Made by a program: the position numbers and the translations under genes. Positions 45,001 through 57,600 of a stretch of 64,000 bases of DNA are shown in pieces; the first letter of the stretch is position 1; each line of letters opens with the position of its first letter. The notes below the pieces were generated by a model, which had not been told where the DNA came from, did no database searches, and was given only the letters and a program-made list of their open reading frames with translations. Location: positions 62,001 through 126,000 of the forward strand of contig WAID01000002.1 in assembly GCA_016584495.1 (NCBI GenBank), written 5' to 3'. Source of the stretch: Celoporthe dispersa (Eukaryota > Ascomycota > Sordariomycetes > Diaporthales > Cryphonectriaceae).

Positions 45001-48000
45001 TCAGATTTCGATTTTATCCCAATCTTCTAGCATAATCAGCGAATAGATTATCAATAGTCATAATATTTCTAAATATTTTATAAGGCTTGCAAAGCCTCTA
45101 ATTATCTAAAGTATAAGCTTTTCAGCTAAAGAAGAGAGTATAGTGCTCTCAATTAATATAATAAAAGCGTTCAATAGATATACAAACTCTTTAATCACAT
45201 TTTCAATAGCTATATTAAATAGCTTTTATAATCAGAGTATTGCTCTAGTATCCTATTTTACTCTTTATCTTAGTAATAGAAAGCATGTATCTATCCAAGC
45301 TATGCTGGACTTAGGAGCTGAGATAAGTCTAATTTCTCTAATACTCTATATCAAGCTTAGGCTGCTCTATATACCTACTATTAATATTATATCCAGGATC
45401 TATAATAAGTCTGATATAGCATTAGTTAAAGTATTTGAGATTAAAGTATTCTGTGGAGACTTTTCTGAATAGATTATTTTCTATATTATAAATAATAAAA
45501 TAACAATACTGAATTATTCTGTGCTATTGGAAATACTATTTATTATATAGATCAAATTTTTATTCGATTATATATATCCTGGATTTCTCTATACGAGTTT
45601 CGCTTTCGGAAGGATTTATCTTATTATTATAGTTAGTAGCAAGAAGAGTCTCGAAGAAAGAGAAGTTTGCATATCAAAAAACTAAATACTAGTAGCTGCT
45701 TCGAGGAATGCAAAGCTATTAGTAGTAAAGATATTCCTTCCTAGGTATATCTTGAATCTGGAAATATATTAGTAATATCTATTTCCAAAGACGAAATCAA
45801 AGTAATAATCAATGATCTATTTATTAAGATAGTAGAGAGAGAGTTGAAGAAAAGATGCTCTTAGATTATAGGGAAGAAGGAATATCAAAGCCTTTATCTA
45901 TATAGGATATATGCCAAACTTCAACTATCTCGCCTAATATAAGAACTTAAGGAGAAAGAGGAGAGTATTTTAGGCTTAATCAATATAATATATAAGTCAA
46001 AAGCAAGAAAGATCAAGCTTATTAATAACTCGTAGCTGGATAGGTCTATGCTTAAAGGAAAGCTTAGATAGAAGCTATTTAAGGTAAAGGAAATAAGGAA
46101 AGCTTAGCAATTCACGAAGCCAATCAAATATAATAACTAGATTAAGCTGAAGTTCAGCTCTATTGATTCGGATAATTATCTCATATTTGAATACTAAGCA
46201 GATATAAAAAAGAATAATTGCAATAAGCTTAATAATAAAGAGCTTAAGATATTCAAGCATATGCTCTGCAATCGCATTAAAGCATTAGCTTAAGACTTTA
46301 CTAAGATTAGCTAAATTATTGAAAAAGTAGCTCTATTGTAAGAGATTAGGACTATTCTATATAAAGTTTTCTAAGAAAGATATGTTTTTATGCCAAATAC
46401 TCTCTATTAGAAATTGATTAATATCCTAAAATAGCGCATTAATAGGAAGATTATTAAGAAGAATTATATATCTTATTGCAATAATTAATTTCTTATTAAG
46501 AAAAAGAATAGCAGGCTATGCTTAATTAATAATGCTCAGAAATATAATAAGCATATATTCAAAGATGCTTTCATGCCGCTAGTATTGGATAAATTCTCAG
46601 AAGACTTCGCTATATATAAAGTACTATCGTTATTAAACTTCTTCTTTGAGTATAATCAAGTCCTATTGCACTCTAATAGCAGGGATATAATTATTTTCTC
46701 GATATTCTTAAGCTTATTCAGAATATATACTCTGCTATAAGGAGCGATCAACTTAATAGCTCAATTCATAAAGATTATAATCAGACTTTTATATAATCTT
46801 ATTTCTTATATATATTAATTATTCCTCGATAATATTCTAATTCAAAGCCTAGCAATAATCTATAATAATAAGATATTTCCTAATATTCTAAATATCTATC
46901 ATTTTATTGCTAAATATATTGCCAATCTGGATAAAGTCTTAGTGAATACTGAGCTTACTGATACTATTATCTCTGCCTTCAAATCTGAATAATACTGAAT
47001 AAAAGTTAATATAGTCAGATATATTGTCAGTTTTAATAGAAGATAGCTCCAGGATAGGAAGATCATAAAGCTTTAAGCCTGGATAGCATATAAAGATATT
47101 AAGAATATTTGCTTCTTTCTCGGTTTGATTATATACTATGCAGTATAGATCTAGAATTTCGCTATTATTATACAACTACTCTATAATTTTCTAAAGAAAG
47201 GCATATTATAGTTATAAGAAAACAAATACAAGAAAGTAATTCGAATTCTTATTTAAGCTCTTATTACTAAGCTTATTATTATTGCTATTAATTATAGCCT
47301 AATTGCTAGCGAGATTATACTTATAATTAATATAAGTCTTCTTAGCTAGAATGCAATTCTAATACAGATTATCAAAAGATATAGAAAGCTTGCTTGCTTT
47401 ATTAGTAGAATCTGGACAATTGCTATGCAAAAGTATAATATTACTAAAAAAGAATGCCAAGCTATCTTATTCGCTTTGCAATCTCTCTACTAATACTTTT
47501 ATAGATATTGTTTTATTCTGGAAACTAATACTTATATATTAGTTGACTAACTCAATAGTAGAATAAATAATATACTAAATACTCTAATAAATAGATAGAT
47601 TGCAATTATTAAGATATTCGATTTTATTATAAAGCATATGCTCGAATTGAAGAATTCAGTAGCTGATGTATTCTCAAGGCTGCTATATTTAACCCTATTG
47701 TAAGAAGATGAAGGCAGCGATATCAAGACATAGTATGATATTCAACTCAATAGTATAGAAGCTGCTAAAGCGGAATTGATATTATTATTGAATTCCAATC
47801 TTTATTAGACCTAGTAGTCAATCCAATATACTAAATTCTTATATAAAGGCATAATACTAGCAAAGCTCTCTTAATACTAGTAAAGAAGCTTTATAGCTGA
47901 GATATTGAATTATCAAATAATTGATCAGGCTTTATAGTGTAAAGCTAAAAGCAAATATCTATAGCGAAGAGTAATAGATAATCTTGATCTTTGATATCGC

Positions 48001-49380
48001 ATTTTGAGGAAATATTATGCTAAGTTTGGTTATTAAAGCTAGAATTCAATAATTGCTCGGATTAAGCAATTGTATTTCTGGAAAAAGCTATAGATAGATA
48101 TCTTTAATACTATAGCAAGATATGAAAAATATACTAAGTTTGATTTTAAAATATGGAAAAAAGGAATTATTTCTTCTATACTAAGTTAATCTTTTATAAG
48201 AGTCAGTATTGATATTCAATATATAGCTGAGAATAGCAGATTCAGATATCTTGCTAAAGCTTGATATGATCTAATAAGATATATTATTGCAAGATTGCTT
48301 AAGAAAGCTATAGCTAAGGCAATACGGAAGTTTATTCTGGAAGAGATTATTCTCACTTTTGGCTATCCTCTTAAGATTACTATAGATAAAGAGCTTGAAA
48401 ATAAAGCTAAGATAGCGAGATCTATCAAAGCTTTAGGGATTCTGCTTATTCAAGTCTTTAGCTATAATCTTTATGCCCAAAATCAAATGAAAATAGGATA
48501 TCTTTCGATTGCTAGTATATTCGCCAAACTTGCGGATGCGCAATTGCAATAATAGAAACAGTATCTGAGAATTGCTCTTTTTGCGGAAAGGATATCTATC
48601 CGATAGTCTTATAAGTATAGCCCTTTTTACCTAATATTCAGCTAGAAGCCTCTTATCCTAATTAAGATAGAAATTCTAATATAAAGAGTCTTCGCTTGGT
48701 TTGCAAATCAATTGCTTTAAGAAGCATTCGAGATGCATCTTCGCATAATTGCTGCCAAGCAGAAAAATATATTATATGCAATTGAGGCTATGCAAGCATA
48801 TTAAGAGAAGATAGCAAAGAAAGCATAAATATATAGCTTAATAAAGAAAATATGACTCTACTTAGGAGACTTAGTTCTTATCTATAATTATATTAGGAAA
48901 ATAAGCTATTTATGCAATGCAAAGATCTTATATAAATGGAAAGGATTATATATTATTGCTTAAGTCTTAGATAAGAATACTTATTACTTCAAGACTATAG
49001 ATAGCATCTTGCTTAAAAGCATATATTTGGCAATTAATATTAAAAAGTTCATATAGAATGCGAGCGAGATATAGGAGCTAGAAATACTTATACTTTGAGA
49101 GAAAGATATTGAGATCACTACTAGATAATTATTGATCGACAAACTAATATTTCTGCAAGCATTATAGCGTAAAGAACTTGATAATTATATACTAGAAATT
49201 TATAAAGCTGATCTAGATAATAATATAGCATTCTGGATATCTAATATTATTGAATATAAGAGTATGCTTATATAGATGATTCTCAATTCTGATATTATTA
49301 ATCTAACTACTAAGGATAATAATAATGCTAATAATAATAATGATTATACAGATAGCAAGCTTATATAAGCTGCTAAGAAG
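42098..49380 (+). pseudogene. D1 gag-pol remnant
   Basis: Gag starts at ATG 42,098 (MPRLWIILEASQEKAKAE). The zinc-knuckle position near 44,080-44,130 is mutated (KYYRYNSKSYNIYKY). Protease AMLDLGAEISLIS lies within 45,143-45,472. The RT motif reads FLDNI at 46,822-46,836, keeping one catalytic aspartate. RNase H lies about 47,250-47,690 and the integrase core about 47,950-48,552 (FILEEIILTFGYPLKITID). The frame end is near 49,380. Stops are scattered throughout. Confidence 0.72.
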
Positions 49381-49800
49381 GAAAGGAGAGAATAAGAGAA
49401 AGCAGATTATAATAGAATATATATTCCTATTCTTATTAAATCTATATTCTTTGCTTAGAATCAAAAGTAGTCTCTTTTTATCTTTCTTTATATTGCAAAA
49501 ATATATTTTCCTTATCCATTCTCTTTTTATATATTTTGCTGAGAGAGGAGAAATAATAATTCGTTTATTATTATTCTATTATTTATTACAAATAATATAA
49601 TATTCCGACAAATTTTCAAAAACTTAATATAGAATAAGGTATTCAGATATAAAGTATTTGAATTGTTGAGACTATATAAAAGCAATATATAGGAAATGCT
49701 ATATTGGAATATAGTTTGATCAAGATAACTATCTATTATCTTATTTTATTTTTATTTATTACTATTCTTGCACTATTTCCTTATTATATTCTCAAAAAGA

Positions 49801-50072
49801 TTATTCGGAGCTGGATTTATAAATAAAGCAGCTATCTAAGTCTTAAGACAAGTCTTATATATTTTATTAATATTGCTGATTATTTCGATTCGAGCCTATA
49901 TTCGATCGAAAATCGAGTCATTAGATAATAGTTTGAGAATTCTCAGCCTTGTTTAAGAATAATACAGCCTTGATATTATAAGGATCTTTGGCTTGCTGAG
50001 TTCTCTTTTTCCTAAGAGATCTAGAAAGCTTCTGAATATAAGAATCTGCTATCTTTTTTCCCTTTCCCTTGC
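49801..50072 (-). pseudogene. D1 copy of the opposite-strand ORF, C-terminal part
   Basis: Stop TAA at 49,801-49,803. Carries the end of the ORF up to the D2 insertion point. At 49,993-49,998 it reads CAG CAA where D2 has CAG TAA, showing that the D2 stop was a glutamine codon. Confidence 0.55.
50069..50072. repeat. Target-site duplicate TTGC, left of D2
   Basis: Matches TTGC at 62,445-62,448. The uninterrupted site (minus strand near 53,972) has a single TTGC. Confidence 0.75.
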
Positions 50073-50399
50073 TGAACCAGAACCTCGGGCGCCGTCGCAC
50101 GAAAGGACGAACATTAAGGTAATGAGCAAGGGCTCGTGCAACCCAAGCGTGCTGAATTGGTCATAAGGACGACAACAAATGAAGGCCACATATGCACAAG
50201 GTCAGAGTGAAAAGCCTGCCTTAGATCTGTTCAGAGGGCTCAAATTGAGAAAAGAAGGGAAGATTGCTTATTATTTTTTTCTCTAAGCATAGAAAAAAAA
50301 TAAATAGAGGCTGCACTCTTATATCTGAATAACCTCAGGACCTACCTATATTCTATATCCTAAAGTCTACTCTACTAGCTACTATAATATTCCTTCCCC
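50073..50399 (-). repeat. 3' LTR of D2
   Basis: In plus orientation starts TGAACCAGAACC and ends ACTATAATA. About 327 bp. It differs from the 5' LTR mainly by transitions. Confidence 0.88.
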
Positions 50400-50649
50400 A
50401 GTAACTTTCAATCCAAAATTGCGATTATAATTATAGTATGCCATATCTATTCAGATAATAAGGATTGAGAAAAGACTAAAACGTAATTATAGAATGAAAA
50501 ATCTATCATAATCACTTTTTGAACTATCGTCCGCATAATGATTAGACTGGCATACTATATTCTTTCAGATCAATCCTTATTACTGTTCAGCAGACGCTCT
50601 ACTGTTATCTTTGGTATTATTATCTCTAGCTTGTGCAGATTTCATTACT

Positions 50650-53600
50650 ATCCTTCTTATTGTCGCAGTTGATATCTTTGTTGGGCAGCTTCAGCAGTAA
50701 TATTCCATTCCTCATTCCTCTGGATATTAGTCCGGACTTGCTTATATTGGGCCTCCTATTGCTTGATCTTTCTCGTATGCTCGAAATCCTTTCATCCTCT
50801 TTCTCCAACCGACAGCCTGATTGGGTTTATCAGATAGAGTTCTCGCTATAAGGGAACTCGAGGCGATAAGGGCTGAGAGGATAGCTCCGGAGCTACAGAA
50901 TTGCTGCTTCTTAATTGCTGATGCAGAAATAGTTTGTCCTATGAAGGGAGCCTTGGCGTAAGAGTTTTACTATTTATAGATATTAGGGATGAGATTGATA
51001 GTATCTTAGGGGCATTCTTTATATAGATATCCTTGTTTAGGGGTTAATTGAATGCATTCTGTTTAGATAATCCGCTTAGTATCTGTCTATCTCAGTGAGC
51101 AGTAGGAGACTCTTGATCAGGCTGGAATACTAGTCTCGGTGTGTAAACTGTGTTGGTTGCTCTCGATATAGGTGTATCGTTCTCTCGTTAGCAGGCACTT
51201 ATTATGCTGAATATCTGTATAGTTCTGAACTGCTCAGCTACTGTAGCTAAGATATCTTTTGCCAATCGATTGTAATTATCCTTAATGCTAGGCTCTGCCA
51301 AGTCTATCAACTCCTCTTCGTATATATTGATATTGGGGCGAAATTCGATTTAGAGTAGCTGTATTAATATTCGTTTATAGTCTGCTATGCAATAAATGGG
51401 AATTATAGGCTAAGAAGGATATTGCAGAGGTCTTGCCTATCTCAGCTCATATATGAAAGCAATAAGATGCATTTCTTTCAACGACTAGTAATAGTTATTA
51501 CTTGTAAGATAGGCAGTTTCCTTATGCGTAGTAAATATAATATAGGTCTAATTTGGATAGCTATGCAATTGCCTATACATCTTAGTAGATTCTCTGAATT
51601 GAAGATAGAAAATCTCGATAATATAGAGTATCTGATGCTTCTTATTATTGCAGATTATTATAGGAACTATCTCAATTATGTAATTAGAATCTATTATCCT
51701 AAAGAACTTTTGCGCAGCTCCAAGCATATTTTCCCAGCCTAGCTGTATAGTCGCAAGAAAGCCTTTCTTATATCGAGCATCATACTATGCAAAGCTTCGG
51801 AGGCTAGTCGATTCCTTCATAAGATAGAGGAATAGGAATCGATATTATAATGCTTTCTTATTCTTTATTTCAGGCAAGTAGTTAATTTTCAATTATTGGG
51901 TTTCCTTATTAAGTATAATCTCAATATATGCAAAAAGAATAATCTCCTCTTAATTATTCTGCGCATAATGCCTGAAAGTAGCAAAGATAGCTTTGATAAG
52001 CGTATTTCTTATATTGTCTATCTGGATTAGTCCTGTTAGATTGTAAAGGTCGAGAAGACTGATTCGTGCATTTATCCTTTTATATTCTCTTTTATCGTAC
52101 AAGAATTATTTCTAAAGATCTGGGAAATATCTGTCTAGAAAGATCTGCATTACCTCACTCTCTTGCTTGCATATATTGAAAAAAGAGAGTCTCGATTTGA
52201 TAATAGTAGGAGAGTAAGGTATTTTGGCAAAAGAAGTGCGCAGGCAGTAAGCTTTGGCTATCTAATTTCGATCTCCAGATATAATAGCCTTAATCGATTT
52301 ATAGTTTCGAGAAGCTATAGCTGTAATATCTGAATAGATTGTAACTCAAGCTATAAGAAGAGAAGGCTAATTATGGCAGAAGCAGGGAAAGAAAATGAAG
52401 GTTGAGACTTGCGATATATATTTGACGAAGGAAAGTGCAATATAGGGTAAGGAGATTGAAGATTGAGATTCCGATTTAATAATTGCAGTATTATTAAGAT
52501 TGCAGAATCAAAATAGAGAGTATGAATTAGTAGAATAGCTATTTCTAAGGATTATTGTTAAGGGATGAGAGGAAGAAGAGATTATGCTGGTTTCTAAGAT
52601 TGATTTGGCTAGCTTAAGAGTTTTTCTTATTGCGATCGAGGCTAGTGACTCTTTTCCACTCTTATTAATTGGCAGCAAGCTAGATCTCTGGCTAAGCTAA
52701 GATTGTTGAGTAAGTCAGGCAAGAGTTGTGATTGGGAAAGTGCGATGGTATCTTCCTTCTCTTCCTTAATCTAGCATAACTCTATCTTCTTATCCATTCT
52801 TACTCAGCTATTCTATTTCTCTTTCTTTTCCACTTTTATTCTTTCTTACAGATTTCTCCTTCTTTTTCTCTGCTCAGGCTTAAAATATAAATCAATATAT
52901 CTTAAATTATTACTGATGCTATTTTTTCTTCGCAAGTCAATCTAGCATAGCAGCAGGATAGAAGCAATTGGGATTAGTTTATCATTTCTATCTATCTTTC
53001 CAATATCAATACTTGCTTTCTCATTACTTACAACTGATATTCTTTTGTGAACGAGACTATTTTCTCTGCTATTTATAGCAAGCTGGGCATGATCTATTGC
53101 TTCTAGGTTATCTATAGCAACTTTTCTCTCTGGAATAATCTGATTGCTAGCTTTATCTATATCTAGGAGTTCTTTCGGCTGAAAGCTGCTTAGGAGATCG
53201 TTTCACAATCCATTTTGGTGTGCAAGGCTGGTGCGAAGCTGTTTGGGGAGTATCTCGGGTGCATCTTTGTCTGGGCTGACTGGCTATAATGTCTTCTTGT
53301 CCAATCGTACGGTCGTCGCAACCTTGTCCCCTGCGACTATTATGCTCATCAATATGCCTTGGCTTTTATGCTGATCAATAGCGTCCAGCTCAATATAAAT
53401 TAGCCTTTCTTTGAGTGCATTTTCTTGTTCGGTTTCTTCAATAGCAAATGCGGTAATTGCATCTACCACGCTGAGATAAAGTATGATTATACTCAAGATA
53501 TTCCATGCGTCAATAATCGGCGTATATAAGTAAGAGTTTCATCCATTCATCTCTGTTTAGATCTAAGCATCTGCTGACACTTTCTCTTATTTTCTTGCTA
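50650..53600 (-). pseudogene. D2 accessory sense region between integrase and 3' LTR; unknown protein(s)
   Basis: Two long minus-strand frames are plausible. The first (about 53,600-52,400) includes an unbroken 71-codon piece with AIEETEQENALKERLIYIEL and continues with charged sequence (IDNLEAIDHAQLAINSREN). The second, in another frame (about 52,150-50,650), includes GWENMLGAAQKFFRIIDSN and IKDNYNRLAKDILATVAEQF, and ends in a glutamine-rich probable coiled coil (IKQ-EAQYKQVRTNIQRNEEW). Stops fit RIP. The opposite strand in the same intervals gives strongly hydrophobic translations typical of antisense. I recognise no domain. Whether this is one frameshifted ORF or two cannot be told. Confidence 0.5.
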
Positions 53601-53639
53601 TAGCATCGCAACTTATTCGGTCAACTAGGCCCGCGTCAA

Positions 53640-54245
53640 ATATTCAATATGATTTTGGATTTGAGCATTAATAATAAGGCATGCTGGATTATGAAGAGCC
53701 AGTACCAGTTTCTGAGATATAATAGTATTTCTCACAGCGATATTGAATAGGTAGATAGCATTCCTTTCAATTTCTGCCCTTCTGAGAATAACTGGAATGC
53801 TTTATATCCGAGAAAGCTACTCCCTTCTTCTCGCTCAATCGGAGAGTCAAATTAGTCCGCATTATAAGCGAAGGCTGAATCTGCTCAGGCATCTCTAGCC
53901 AAGTTTGCATTCAAACTGACTGGAAAAGGTAAAATCAGATCTTATATGAAGACTTCGGATGCTAAAGCGAAGGGCAAGGGAAAGGGAAAAGAGGTGGCAG
54001 ATTCTCATGTTCAGAAGCTCTCCAGGTCTCCTAGGAAGAAGAGAACTCAGTAAGCCAAAGATCTTTATAATATCGAGGCTGCATTATTCTCAGACGAGGC
54101 TGAGAGTTCTCAAACCATTGTCCGACGACTCGATTTTCGATCGAACGCAAGCCCGAGTCAGAATAATCAGCAATATCAACAGAATATGCAGGACTTGTCT
54201 CAAGACTTGATCAGCTGCTTTATTTATAAATCCAGCTCTAAGTAA
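53640..54245 (+). pseudogene. D2 opposite-strand ORF, antisense to gag-pol; unknown basic, Gln/Ser-rich protein
   Basis: One plus-strand frame runs about 200 codons to TAA at 54,243. Four internal stops (after DIE, ESN, SAL and RTQ) are TAG or TAA, derivable from CAG or CAA. In D1, two of these positions are CAG (62,567-62,569, minus strand) and CAA (49,993-49,995). The protein has a mid part with NNWNALYPRKLL, a basic stretch AKAKGKGKGKEVADSHVQKL-SRSPRKKR resembling a nuclear-localisation or nucleic-acid-binding region, and a Gln/Asn-rich C-terminus (SQNNQQYQQNMQDLSQ). The ATG at 53,649 is GCG in D1, so the true start is not settled and may lie further upstream. The minus-strand reading of the last 300 bp is stop-rich. 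Confidence 0.55.
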
Positions 54246-54659
54246 TCTTTTTGAGAATATAGTAAGGAAATAGTGCAAAGATAATAATAGATAAAAATGA
54301 AATAAGATAATAGATAATTATCTTGATCGAACTATATTCTAATATAGTATTTCTTATGCATTGCTTTTATATAATCTCGATAATTCAAATACTTTATATC
54401 TGAATATCTTATTCTGCATTAGGTTTTTGAAAATTTATTAGGATATTACATTATTTGTGGTGGGTAGTGGAATAGTAACAGATAAACTATTGTCTCTCCT
54501 CCCCTAGCAAAACATGCGAAAAGAGAATGAGTAAGGAAAATATGCTTTTGCGATATAAAGAAAGACAAAAAGAGACTATTTTCGGTTTTGAGCAAGGAAT
54601 GCAGATTTAGTGGGAATGGGGATATATATTCCATTGCAGTTTGCTTTCTCTTATTCTCT

Positions 54660-57600
54660 CCTTTCTTTCTCAGCAGCTTATGTAAGCCTGCTATCTGTAT
54701 AATCGTTATTATTATCAGTATCATTATTATTCTCAGTAGTTAGATTAATAATATTAGGATTGAGAATTGTCTATATAAATATGCCCTTATGTTTAATAAT
54801 ATCGAGTATCTAGAATATTATATTATTATCCAGATTAGCTTTATAGATTTCTAGTATATAATTATCAAGTTTCCTATGCTATAATGCTTATAGAGATATT
54901 AGTTTGTCAATCAATAATTATTCAATAGTAATCTCAATATCTTCTTCCCAAAGCATAGATACTTTTGGCTCCTATATTCTGCTTGCATTCTATATAAACT
55001 TTTTAATATTGGTTGCTGAGTATATGCTTTTGAGCAAGATGCTATCTATAGTCTTAAAGTAATAAGCATTCTTATCTAAGATCTGAGCAATAATATATAG
55101 TCCTTTCTATTTATATAAGATCTTTGTATTGCGTAAATAGCTTATTTTCCTAATATAGTCATAGATAAGGACTAAGTCTCTCAAGCAGAGTTATGCCTTT
55201 TTTATCAAGCTGTATATCTATGCTTTCTTTGCTACTTTCTCTCGATATGCTTGCATAGCCTTAATTGTATATAGTATATCTTTCTACTTAGCAGCAATCA
55301 TGCGAAAATGCATCTCGAATACTTCTTGAAGCGATTGATCTGCAGATTAGGCGAGGACTCTCCATATTGGAATTTCTATCTCAATTAGGATAAGGGGCTT
55401 TTAGCTGAATATCAGATAAAAAGGGCTATACTTATGAGACTATTGGATAGATATCCTTTCCGCAAAAAGAGCAATTCTCAAATACTGTTTCTATTACTGC
55501 AATTGCGCATTTGCAAGCTTAGCGAGTGCACTAGCAATCGAAAGATATTCTGCTTCCACTTGGCTTTGGGCATGAGGATTATAGCTAAAGATCTGAATAA
55601 GCAAAATCCCCAAAGCTTTAATGGATCTCGCTATCTTAGCTTTATTTTCAAGCCTTTTATCTATAGTGATCTTGAGAGGGCAGCCAAAAGTAAGAATAAC
55701 CTTTTCCAGAATGAATTTCCGCATTGCCTTAGCTATAGCTTTCTTGAGCAGTCTTGCAATAATATATTCTATTAGATTATATCAAGCTTCGGCAAGATAT
55801 CTGAATCTGCTGTCTTTAGCTATATATTGAATATTGATACTGACTTTTATAAAGGATTGACTTGGCATAGAAGGAATAATCCCTTCTTTCTATATTTTGG
55901 GATCAAATTTAGCATACTTTTCATATCTTGCTATAGTATTGAAGATATCTATCCATAGCCTTTTCCAGAAATACAATTGCTTAATCCGAGCAATTATTGA
56001 ATCCCAGCTTTAATGATCAAATTTAGTATAATATTCTCTCAAGATATGATGTCGAAGATCAGGATCATCCATCACTCTTCGCTATAGATATTTGCTTTTA
56101 GCTCTACGCTATAAAGCCTGATCAATTATTTGGTAATTCAATGCCTCAATTGTAAAGCTTCTTTGCTAGCGTCGAGAGAGCTTTGCTAGCATTATGCTTT
56201 TATATAAGAACTCAGCATATTAGATTGACTATTGGATCCAATAAAGATTAGGATTCAATAATAGCACTAATTCCGCCTTAGCAGCTTCTACACTGTTGAG
56301 TTGAATATCGCACTATGCCTCGACATCGCCGCCTTTATCTTCTTGCAGTAGGGTTAAGTATAGCAGCCTCGAGAGTGCATTAGCTACTAGGTTCTTCGAT
56401 CCGAGCATATGCTTTACAACAAAGTCGAATATTTTGATAACTGCGATCTATTTGTTCACTAGGGCATTTGATATATTGTTCATTCTGCTATTAAGTTGGT
56501 TAACCAATACATGAGCGTCGGTTTCCAGAATGAAACGATATCCGTAAAGGTGTCAGCAGAGAGATTGCAAAGCGAATAGGACAGCTCGGCATTCTCTTTT
56601 GGTAGCATTATACTTTTGCGCAGCAATTGTCCAGATTCCATTAATAAAGCGAGCAGGCTTCCTATATCTTTCGATAATCTGCATCAGAACTGCATCTTAG
56701 CCAAGAAGATTTGTATCAATTATAAGTATGATCTTGCTAGCAGTCGGGCTATAGTCGATAGCAATAATGATAGGCTTAGTAGTGAGAGTTTGAATAAGAA
56801 TTCGAATTGCCTTTTTGTATTTGTTTTCCCATAATTATAATATGCTTTTTTTCAAGAGATTATAGAATGGTTATATAATAATAGCAAAGTTCCAGATCTA
56901 TACTGCATAGTATATGATCAAACTAAGAAAGGAGCGAATGTTCTTAATATCTTTATATACTGTCCAGGCCTAAAGCTTTACGATTTTCCTATCCTAAGGC
57001 TATCTTCTATTGGAATTAACAATATATCCGATTATGTTAACTTTTATCCGGCACTATTCAGATTTGAAGGCAGAGATAATGGCATCAGTAAGCTCAGTAT
57101 TTATCAGGATCTTATCTAGGTTGGCAATATGTTCAGCGATGAAACGACGGATATCTGGAATATTAGGAAGTGTCTCATTATTATAGATTATTGCTGGGCT
57201 TCGAACCGGAATGTTATTGAGGAATGGTTGATATATATAAGGAATAAGATTATATAAGAATCTGATTATAATCCTTATAAATTGAGCTATCGAGTTAGTC
57301 GCTTTCTGTAGTAGAGTATATATTCTGAATAGGCTTAAGGGTGTTGAGAAAGTAGTTATGTCCTTGCTATTGGGGTGTAATAGGATTTGATTATACTCAG
57401 AGAAGAAATCTAATAATAATAGTACTTTGTATATGGCGAAGTCTTCTGAGAATTCATTCAATGCTGATAGTATGAAAGCATCTTTGAGTGTATGCTTGTT
57501 ATATTTCTGGGCATTGTTGATTAGGTATAGCTTGCTATTCTTTTTCTTAATAAGAAACTAATTATTGCGGTAAAATATATGACTCTTTTCAATAATCTTC

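Larger units (their letters stand above)
41603..50072 (+). mobile_element. Element D1 (Gypsy, second family), left part
   Basis: Starts with a 5' LTR (41,603-41,917), continues with gag-pol on the plus strand and ends at CCCTTGC (50,072), where D2 is inserted. The element resumes at 62,445 in the same orientation. The sequence before and after joins exactly as in uninterrupted D2 (minus strand near 53,970). Confidence 0.85.

Noticed and set aside
51422..51742. A 106-residue plus-strand gene in D2
   Set aside because: It is highly hydrophobic and is the antisense of a better minus-strand translation with normal composition.
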